Shown here: positions 55,753 to 64,000 of the stretch, piece by piece
How the letters are laid out: every line of letters starts with the position of its first letter
How positions within the stretch are numbered: the stretch's first letter is position 1
Assembly: GCA_017979445.1 (NCBI GenBank)
Contig: CM030713.1
Location: forward strand, 26,519,163 to 26,583,162
Reading direction: 5' to 3'
From: Akebia trifoliata
Taxonomy: Eukaryota; Streptophyta; Magnoliopsida; Ranunculales; Lardizabalaceae
DNA length: 64,000 bases
The notes under the pieces: generated by a model
Databases searched by the model: none
Told to the model about the DNA's origin: nothing
What the model saw: only the letters and a program-made list of their open reading frames with translations
Position numbers and translations under genes: made by a program

Positions 55753-57675
55753 TAAAATATACTCCCGAGTACTGAATGTAGATATTACTTCACTCCACTG
55801 TCTGTGTTTGATAAGCATACATCGTTTTCCCAAACAACACGGGCATTAAATGCCAAACATGCCAAACACTGAAACCGACATTTTAGTTGAAAATCACAGC
55901 CCCGAGAACCATCCATTTTCTCGCGAGAGATATAATATGTATTTTTTATTGTTAAAATATATTAAAGTTACTGTAAAGTAGTAGAATCTATATCTTTATT
56001 TTAAAATATATTAAACTTATTACTAGGTAGTAGAATCCAAAGTTCAAATTTTTAGAACAGTTCTCGAATTTATTTCTCATGATACGATAAGTTAAAAAAT
56101 CGCAGGAGAAATTTCATGAGTTATCATAAATGCCACGTGGAATGTTCAAAATTTGTTTATTTTGTTTAGAGATTAGCGTTTTTTTGACATCCTTCGTACA
56201 TATTATATACCAAAAGTCGAAGTCAAAGATCAGAAAGAAGATAACTTTGACACGCAAAACATGGCTTCATCACGTGGGCTCTGTTTGGACTTGGAAGTCA
56301 TGGGTTAGGAGTTAGGATTAGAAAATCCCATCCTATTTATCCTCATCTAGAAAGAAAAAATGGTTCATAAAATTTGGTAAAATGTTTATAAATGTGGGTG
56401 AATCAAGTTTAGATAGAAGTATCAATTCAATAGGAGTTTATTAGGTATGAATCATGTGGAGGATATTTCTCAAACAAGTGACACATCGTAATTTCGATGA
56501 ATTTTAGTCGAAGAATTGAATTACATGATAACCTAACATATCATCTGAATTACTAGAGAAGCCGACTTACCCAACTTCAATGGTGTGAAGATCGGTACAA
56601 ATCCTATAAAGTATGGAATGTGGGGTATAATTGCTTTTGCAAAAATAAAGACGAATCCCTACAACGGATGTAACATATCAAACGGGAATCATGGAGGAAA
56701 TCTGGAAAAATCTAAGGGAAAAAATCCCTATAAATACAAAGACACAACACACCAAAAAAGTACGCAATTTCCTCTCTGAAAATTCTGATTTGGACGTCGG
56801 AGTGGTATTGTTGTAGGCCCACCTAAGAGCAAATGAAAAAGAAAATTCTTTTTAGAGAGAATTGCAATATGTCACATTAAATTTAAATCCTATATTATAT
56901 GTATGACTTCATAATTCATTCAATCAAGTTTGAAATTTTGAATAATCCTAACCCAATTCAATTCAACTTAGTTAAATTATATAAAATATAAAGGGTAGGA
57001 TCTTGATCCAACGTGTTCTGTAAATTGAGGTTAGAAGTTTCAAATCTTAATCACAAAAAATCAGTCCATTCCGAAACTTTTAACCCATGTAAGACAAAAC
57101 ACGTTTGATAAAACATTGGATCTCAATTGTGGTCCAACATATAATATGTATTAGATATTTACGTAAAATATGAAAGATAGATATACGTCATGTATATAGT
57201 TCAAACTAAGGTTGTCAATGGATCATGTTTAGATTAGACGAGGGTCGAGTTGGTATCAATGCGATAATGATTGGATCAGGTTTCTATAGAATCTCTCAAA
57301 CCGAATCCAATATCAATCTGATTAAGATAAAAAAAAGATTTTAATTTTAAAATTGGGAGTTCGATATCCATCCATTTTCAACATGTATTATCAAGATCAA
57401 AAAGATTTTTATTTTTCTTTTTATCGAATCTGAGTTCTTACATGTAATCTAGAAGTCTGTGTTGTTGGATTGCTAATTTGATTATCTGTGTAGGCCTAAT
57501 GACCCTTTGTAAGATTTGAAATTTTACTAAATTAGTTGTGGTAGCATGGTTCATAAAGTAAGGTTTGTGTCGATAACAAACTTGATTAAGTGAGTTTTTG
57601 TAATAAAATTGCAACGATAGGTCTACCCCAGTAAATTTCTCAGACAAAAAAAAAAAAAAGAAAGAGAGAGAGAAA
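55753..57675. other. Intergenic; fragment of the nested-palindrome element at about 56996-57148
   Basis: GGTTAGAAGTTTCAAATC, ATCAGTCCATTCCGAAACTT and TTAACCCATGTAAGACAAAA match one arm of 32761-33090. The rest is AT-rich without genes. Confidence 0.5.
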
Positions 57676-57784
57676 GAGAGATTGACACCCCAACTTTTAC
57701 TTATTCTCAACCATTTATTTATTGTTTTTATTTTTTTAATTGAGGTGTAATAGGTAAAGGTTGGATTGCCAATAGCAGCTCTAT
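57676..57784. repeat. MITE, 'CACACCAACTTTTACT' family
   Basis: GAGAGATTGACACCCCAACT at the left and TTGCCAATAGCAGCTCT at the right; inner CTTTTACTTATTCTCAACC faces GAGGTGTAATAGGTAAAGG. It follows a GA-rich run at about 57655-57675. Confidence 0.6.
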
Positions 57785-60700
57785 AATTTAATTTTATATT
57801 ATTTCAAATTTCAAATTCAAAATCATTCCCTACAGACAACGTGGTACAAAAAATAAAGTGGTTCCCACATCTGCAAGGTGTAAAGCCGCCATAACTGACA
57901 TAGCGATGGTGCCACTTACTGTCTTCTTTACAATACAGCAGATGTCTGTAGGTCTAACAAAACCAATAAAATGATGACACGTTTGAAAATATACGAATTT
58001 AGCAATGTCTCATTGATTTAACAGCTACCTGTTATTTACCGCACGATGTTCAAATCAAAACTGTGATGGTGGACCTCATCATGATCATAAAATCACATGG
58101 CGATCATAAATGATGTTCAACACTGTGATGGTCTGATTAGGTGAAAATTTTAAGGGAAAATTATTTAAAAAATCCTGGCAGGGCGGATTTCTTTCTAAAT
58201 AATCCCTAAGTTTTGGCCGGTAGCTCGAAAGTCTATTTAGTAAGTTTTTTTATTTCTTAATGGTCCTTCATTATTGACTAACTCACCGCTTTTTATTTAT
58301 CGTTTAATTCATCACTTTTTATATATTGTCGAACTTCTCACTGTTTATTTATTTTCAATTTCACAACTTTTATTGCCAAACTCTTCTAGCATATATTTTC
58401 TGAAGGAACTCATTTTCTTAAGATCATTTTCAAGAAAATAATTCTTTTCAAGAAAATAATTTCTGTGTAATCTATACAATCATGTACACCATAATTAGTT
58501 GGGTAAAATAAAGGTTTGGGCAAAACCCTTCTAATATAAAAAATTATGCCATTAATTGAAATATGATGATTATTTTCATACAACCACCTTTCTAGGTATG
58601 ATTGAGTGAGTAAAGAAAATAGGAGGAGAGATTGGCCCACATGGCTAAGACTAAATGAAAGAGTTGGAACTTAGAAGGATCCCTCATCAATTAGAAAATT
58701 CAAATATGAAAATGATTTATAGACTCTACCATATAAAGATAATATATTCAACTAATAAAATATAATTTTATTTATTTTTTTATTTTTATGAATTATGGGG
58801 TCCTCACCTACCCTAGAAAACATGATTTCAAATAGTCATGATTGAATGTATGAATTACATGGATAGAAATCATTAATAAATAAGAAATCACAGTTGTATT
58901 TATTTTATTTTATTTTTCAATTTGTTACATAAGAGGATGTTGGGCATATCTTGTGACTCTTGTCTTTGTTGAGGTGGTAGGTGGTAGGTGGTAGAGATCT
59001 CTCTCTACCATACCCTTTGAAAACAAATTCTGCCCATGTCCCACCTATTTTGTTTGGAAAAATTACTTGAAGGACCGTCGTCATAGAAGGGTTTTTTTCG
59101 AAAATAGTCTCTAAGTTTTACACATTAGCTTAGCAAGATGTTTAATAAACTTTTTCTTTTTTAATGGTCTCTCGTATTGTTGAGTTCATAATTTTTATTG
59201 TCGAACTCGACACTTTTTTATTTAGTGTTGAGTTTACAATTTTTATTATCGAACTTGGCACTTTTTTAATTATTGTTGAGTTCACTATTTAAAAAATAAA
59301 TAAAAAGTGGTGAACTTGACATTGGTAAAACCCATAAAATTTTCAATTTTTGAGTTTTTCCAATTAAAATACATGGAAAATCGATCAAAATTTGAGATAA
59401 TGAATTATTTAAATGATTTCAACCTAAAATAGTCATTATTGATTGATTTTCATCCAAAAACAAAGAAAAAAATAAAAATCATTGAAAATGACTTCTTCAT
59501 TTTTTTAAAAATTCTTTTTGATGGAATGAAGTCTTCGAAACTTGATTGAGATATCAAAAATCTAATTTTTGAATGAAAACAATGGATTGAAATGTTTAGG
59601 GCATTCAATCGTGACAAATGTGAGAGATGAAGTTCAAGGAGCATTTAAAAAGAAAAAGTTTACTAAATGTTCTGTCAAACTATCGTCGAAAATTTATAGA
59701 TTATTTAAAAAGAAACCCTTCCATGATGGTTCGTTAAATAATTTTTCTTTTTTATATTTCAATTCCGTTGTACCACCCCTATGGTTTGTGTCTCTCACTC
59801 ACACTCACACTTACACACACATGGGAATTTGATTCCTCTCCATAAGGAAGCCATTTGAGTGAGACAGTTTTAACTAAGAATCTTTTGGGCTGTGTACCAT
59901 TAAGCAAATATGGTTAAGAAGAGCCATCTCCATCTTCACTTTTCATGAACCACTAAAGCTAAACCTCTTAATAAGTTTTTTTTTTTATATTAAAAGCACA
60001 ATCATCATAACTTTTTTGTTTTCTTCCTACTGTTCACTTTTTTGGCATGTTTGGATACAATTCTCTATATTCTCTAGTCTATCAAATGAGTATTTTAGTA
60101 CTTTTCTCTCTATGAAATTGAAATGTAGGTCCCACAATTTATCTCATTTAAAAAGTGGAATTAGGTTCCCAAGCACTATCCCTTACTTTGACAAAGTAAA
60201 TAAAGAAGCAGAATACCCATAAGGTTTGGTTGGAGCATTTCTTTCTTTCTTTTAAAAAAAAAATATCTTTTGCAATCCCTTCTAAAGGGGCAAAGCATCT
60301 CACACCACTTTAAACTAACTTTTACAAATTCCTTTGTGGAATAATATGTGCAGATATGTATAATAAAAAGTGCGTAGTGGACACTTTGTGCATTAATTTC
60401 ATTGAAAGCTGGTTATAAATATGATAAGGAGTGGAAATATTAAACAATAATATTATCTACAAACATGGTTTAAAGTTTTGTGTTATTTCAAAATATTTCA
60501 ATTGGACATTCCAATTTCCGAGAAGGAAAATTGATTAAAAAATATTGAATGTTTCGATCGAGATCATTTTGATTTTCCTTGTACTAGAAACAAGATTTTA
60601 AACTATATTTACTCATTCGATATGTATAATAGATAGAGATGAATTATTGGTAATAGTAACCAAGTTTGGATTAAGCAATTATTCTACGAGAAGTTGGTTC

Positions 60701-60810
60701 AATTTAATTCCAAGAAATTTGGGAATGTTTTGAAATTTTTTTTGAAAATTTCAGGGTTTATACAAATGATATTTTTGGAAATTTTTTTTCCTGAAAGCTC
60801 ATCAACCTTA
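57785..60810. other. Intergenic; repeated 'TTGTCGAACTC' family, no gene seen
   Basis: Two regions (about 58145-58395 and 59055-59330) share blocks on ATTATTTAAAAAATCC / AATTACTTGAAGGACC, CTAAGTTTT, TTTTTCTTTTTTAATGGTC and repeated GAACTC-CACTTTTTATTTAT units of about 45 bases; a third begins at about 63290. They look like copies of one AT-rich dispersed repeat. No coding region is supported. Confidence 0.4.
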
Positions 60811-61169
60811 GGGTGGAACTAGTAAGGAGTTGGTGGGGGCAATTGCCCCACAAAACTTTGAGACACCCTTATATTTTCAACTAATCACATGCCCCATTTG
60901 TTCCCACTCCCTCACTTCTCTCCCCATTTGCCCCCACACCCTCAGCTCCCTCCAAATTTTGTCCCCCCTCCCCCTTCAATTTTTTGTTGATGATATTGTC
61001 TCTTGACTAGACTTTCTCATATATTAATTGGAAATAACCTAAATATCCTTTTTTTCAACTTCTAATCAAAAACCTCGGAATTTCTCCTAAAAATTATTCA
61101 TCTTCAAACGCTTCAACTATACAACTAACCATAGTTTGCCCCCACTACAAGAAAATCCTAATTCCGCCC
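60811..61169. mobile_element. GGGCGGAG-type hAT-like MITE
   Basis: GGGTGGAACTAGTAAGGAG and GTGGGGGCAATTGCCCC at the left face TTTGCCCCCACTACAAG and CTAATTCCGCCCT at the right. It is longer than the 18738 copy by an inner insertion including TTGTCCCCCCTCCCCC. Flanking ATCAACCT and GTCAACCA match at 6 of 8. Confidence 0.7.
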
Positions 61170-62485
61170 TTGTCAACCACCCTAAAAAAATATCTTGTTC
61201 TTGAAATTTAAAGGTTAAGAAAGATAGAATCTTGAGATTGAACAAGGAAGAGTGATTAATCACCGACCGATTTAATCAATTAATTCCTTATTTGGAGAAA
61301 TTTTCTGGATTTTTGTTCTTTTCCACTAGAAAATTGATTAGAGGACAAAGATTCGTTCAATCGACCATAATTTTTTTTGTTGCATATACCATACGGATGT
61401 TGTAAATATCTATAATGGACAAAGCAAAAAAGTGCGGTCGTGCAACTATGGAAAAAAATTTCTAAATGCCCATCATTACTTTTGGTACTAAATAATTAAC
61501 CTTTAATCCCTCAACAAAAAACAGTCTTTTAAGTCTAAAAGAGAGGACTCAAAGGGGAATTAACTTTGTAGGGCCACTTGATCATGGGGACAACAGTTGA
61601 TCTGTGATTATTTGTCTTGATTCAAGACATAAATAAATAAAAATTTGTAACCAATCAATCTCTCTTAAATTTTGTTTTTTAAATATATAAATCTGATATA
61701 AATCTACTATGGACATGCATGCAATCTAAGTTAGAGGTATCTTATTCCCTTTACCAAAGAAAGTTTCATGAAAAGGTAGCTATGGTGCATAAAGTTGTGC
61801 TTTATGCCCCCACCAAGGAGTGAGTGAATCTCATACCTTCAACTTATCACATGACTTGCCTATGAATCCATAGCTGTAATATTCGTCGAGTTGACTCAAA
61901 ACTTGGCCGGCTTGACTTGATTGAATTTCAAGGTACTTAGTCCCCCAAACTCGACGGAACCAATATTCAATGAATCAAGTCACATCGAAAATGCATCGAA
62001 TTAGATCAGAAACTCAATCGAGTTATTTGTCTATATATAATATTGTTATTTATTTTAAAATATTTATAAATTTTTTTTTTTGACTCATCAAGTAGACTCA
62101 CAAGTTTTTAACTAGACTCAACTCGAATATGAACATTCGAGTTGAGTTTTGAATGTATGCTTAAATCAACCAAAAGCATATCAAAATTGTCAATCACTTA
62201 ATGACTTTAATGGCTTTGGTATGGAAACTTCAAACAGAAAGTTGTATTGGGTCCAAGTCCCCCTTCCTTTTGAAAATAACTCAACACACCACATGAATGA
62301 TTCTCTTCCATAATTTTTCGAGGACGATCTCATCCAATCTTTTTGACTCGAAAGTAGGATTTAATGTACATAAATACGACCTGTATATTAAACAAAATAA
62401 AGTTAATAGGGGAGACAATAATATATTTCTTAAACTTGTGTTCGATTCACTGGTCCCACAAGTCATCTTTCCTAGTTTTATGTAC
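61170..62485. other. Intergenic, no gene seen
   Basis: About 61875-62160 repeats GAGTTGACTC, CTCGACGGAACC and AACTCGAATATG in both orientations, probably another decayed inverted-repeat element. No gene was recognised. Confidence 0.45.
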
Positions 62486-62641
62486 GAGTCGTGATGAATA
62501 TACGTGGTTGACGTGGCAAGACACAGAACCATAGATCTCTTTCTTTGAGAGTCACAAGGAAAAGATATACGGTTCTATGCCCTTGTCACATCAATTGTGT
62601 ATAGATCACGTATGATTTATCGCGTGCATTCATCATTATTC
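62486..62641. repeat. Mutator-like MITE, GAGTCGTGAT family
   Basis: The left end GAGTCGTGATGAATATACGT and the right end CGCGTGCATTCATCATTATTC are inverted. The core has CCATAGATCTCTTTCTTTGAG against AAGGAAAAGATATACGGTTC. Flanking 9-mers TTTATGTAC and TTCGTATAT match at only 5 positions. Confidence 0.6.
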
Positions 62642-62776
62642 TTCGTATATCTATTTTGATTTAAAATGAGAAAATCAAAGAGCATTTAAATTATTTAAAC
62701 TAGGGGTTTGTCGACAAAAAATACAGACCATTTAATGCCCACTTTCTTAAACATTGTCCAAGTAAGAGATTTTTTT

Positions 62777-62868
62777 AGAGAGCTTTTTTTGCCGCACCAA
62801 CTTTTGCTAATGCCACCCCAAGGTGTGTGTAATTATTGACAAAAGTTGGTGTGACAATAAAGTCTCGC
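62777..62868. repeat. MITE, 'CACACCAACTTTTACT' family, compact copy
   Basis: AGAGAGCTTTTTTTGCCGCACC with CAACTTTTGCTAATGCCACC is mirrored by GACAAAAGTTGGTGTGACAA. Similar in size to 55671-55752. Confidence 0.6.
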
Positions 62869-64000
62869 ATTTTTTTATTGAAATACCAAAACCATCTATC
62901 TTAAAGAAGGGTTAAAATATCTGGTGAAGGAAACATATCACACGTGCCCCTATACGTTTTGATGAATAATTGAGATACCTCCATGTTTTATAATTGATGA
63001 TAGGCCCCTTAATTTGCATTGGTATTATTGTAAATTACTGAAAAGTAATAAAGAATCCTACATTTTTTTCTTTCAAAACTAGTCATCCTTATTCTCTTGA
63101 ATGATGATGAGGAGGATGATTGTGATGGCGACGATGATAGTCACAATAACCATCATCATCATCATCCCCATTATCATTAGGTTGAAAATGACATTTTTTT
63201 AAAGAAAAATCAAGGGTTTTATATCATTTTTAATTAATCTATAAGAGAAGACAAAGGTTAAGATAATAAAAATAAAAATAAAAAAAAGAGGGAAAATTAC
63301 TTAAACAAATAGGGGAGAGATTTTTTCTAAATAGTCCCTGAGTAATGGGTGGTCTCTTAATAGTTCATTTTGTAAATTTTTCTTTTCTTAATCCAAACCT
63401 CATCTCACTTGTATAAGGTCTTTGAAATATTCAAACTACCATTTTCTCATCTTTTTCACATAGTTAGGCTTTCCAACGGTGATTATGATTATTTATGATG
63501 ATCTTCGATCATGAATGACGAATGTAAAACGATATTCTCTTAATTTTGAACATCTAAAGTTATTATTTATTTTTTTATTTCAATGATCTATAATACAAAA
63601 ATAAACGTAAAAAAATTGGATAACGAAATTGAGAATCAAATTTTTTTGATGATTAAGCTGTAATTTTTTTATTTGCAGCTATGATTAATGCATGTTGAGT
63701 GTTTTGAGGAGATTTATCCAATATCAAAACTTGAAAAATGAAAAAAAAAAAAAAAAAACTGAATGGAAAATGAACAATCTGTAACTTTTTCTTTCAAATT
63801 TGAGAAAATGCAAAACTATCCAAATGACTTCAAAATGCAATTTTGATGGCTCGGAAGGATCGACAAATCGTTGCATATTTCATTGAACAGAAAATTCAAT
63901 TTGACATAGAATGCATATACCATCTTGAAAAAGCGAACAACTGAGGCGTTAATGACAACCAAAACAAGTTAAGGGTTTTTTTGCCAGAGTTTCGATTTAT
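62869..64000. other. Intergenic to window end, no gene seen
   Basis: Contains a (CAT)/(GAT)-rich segment at about 63100-63175 and an A18-type run at about 63739-63758. The short frames show no family resemblance. Confidence 0.5.

Overview
The window is nuclear DNA of a flowering plant, most likely a eudicot. It is AT-rich, has spliced genes with GT-AG introns, plant-only protein families, and long intergenic stretches filled with miniature transposons. The species cannot be named from the sequence. Five protein-coding genes are well supported: a pectin methylesterase/invertase inhibitor (minus strand, about 9 kb), a two-exon DUF1442 protein (plus, 29 kb), a seven-exon organellar GGQ release-factor-like protein of the ICT1/ArfB type (plus, 33.8-39.6 kb), an intronless E-class pentatricopeptide-repeat protein that looks like CRR4 (plus, 41.7-43.6 kb), and a four-exon leucine-rich-repeat receptor kinase with a degenerate kinase domain (minus, 47.1-50.7 kb). 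Exon boundaries were worked out by hand from splice sites, reading phase and protein continuity.

Layout: 0-8.9 kb is repeat-rich with one doubtful coding fragment. The PMEI-like gene lies at 8.9-9.5 kb with a clear TATA box. From 9.6 to 28.9 kb no gene is seen; this stretch holds a 3.5-kb tandem segmental duplication (about 11.0-14.4 and 14.5-18.1 kb), many MITEs and a miniature LTR element (TRIM) at 25.9 kb. The gene block runs from 29 to 50.8 kb and is interrupted mainly by MITEs, several inside introns. From 50.9 kb to the end no gene is seen; there is a Copia-type LTR/primer-binding-site remnant at 52.1-52.4 kb, SINE-like and MITE copies, and AT-rich sequence.

The genes share no pathway. 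Two or three act in organelle gene expression: the CRR4-like editing factor, the release-factor-like rescue protein and possibly nothing more. The trio receptor kinase - CRR4 - DUF1442 appears to match a known Arabidopsis chromosome 2 neighbourhood (recalled as At2g45340-At2g45350-At2g45360), so the block looks like conserved microsynteny with the release-factor gene lying within it.

No new enzymatic or defence system was found. The most distinctive content is the transposon record: a Mutator-like MITE family with 9-bp target duplications, hAT-like MITEs with 8-bp duplications, a nested palindrome-of-palindromes element, a tandem duplication whose copies can be compared, and repeat pairs around small exons.
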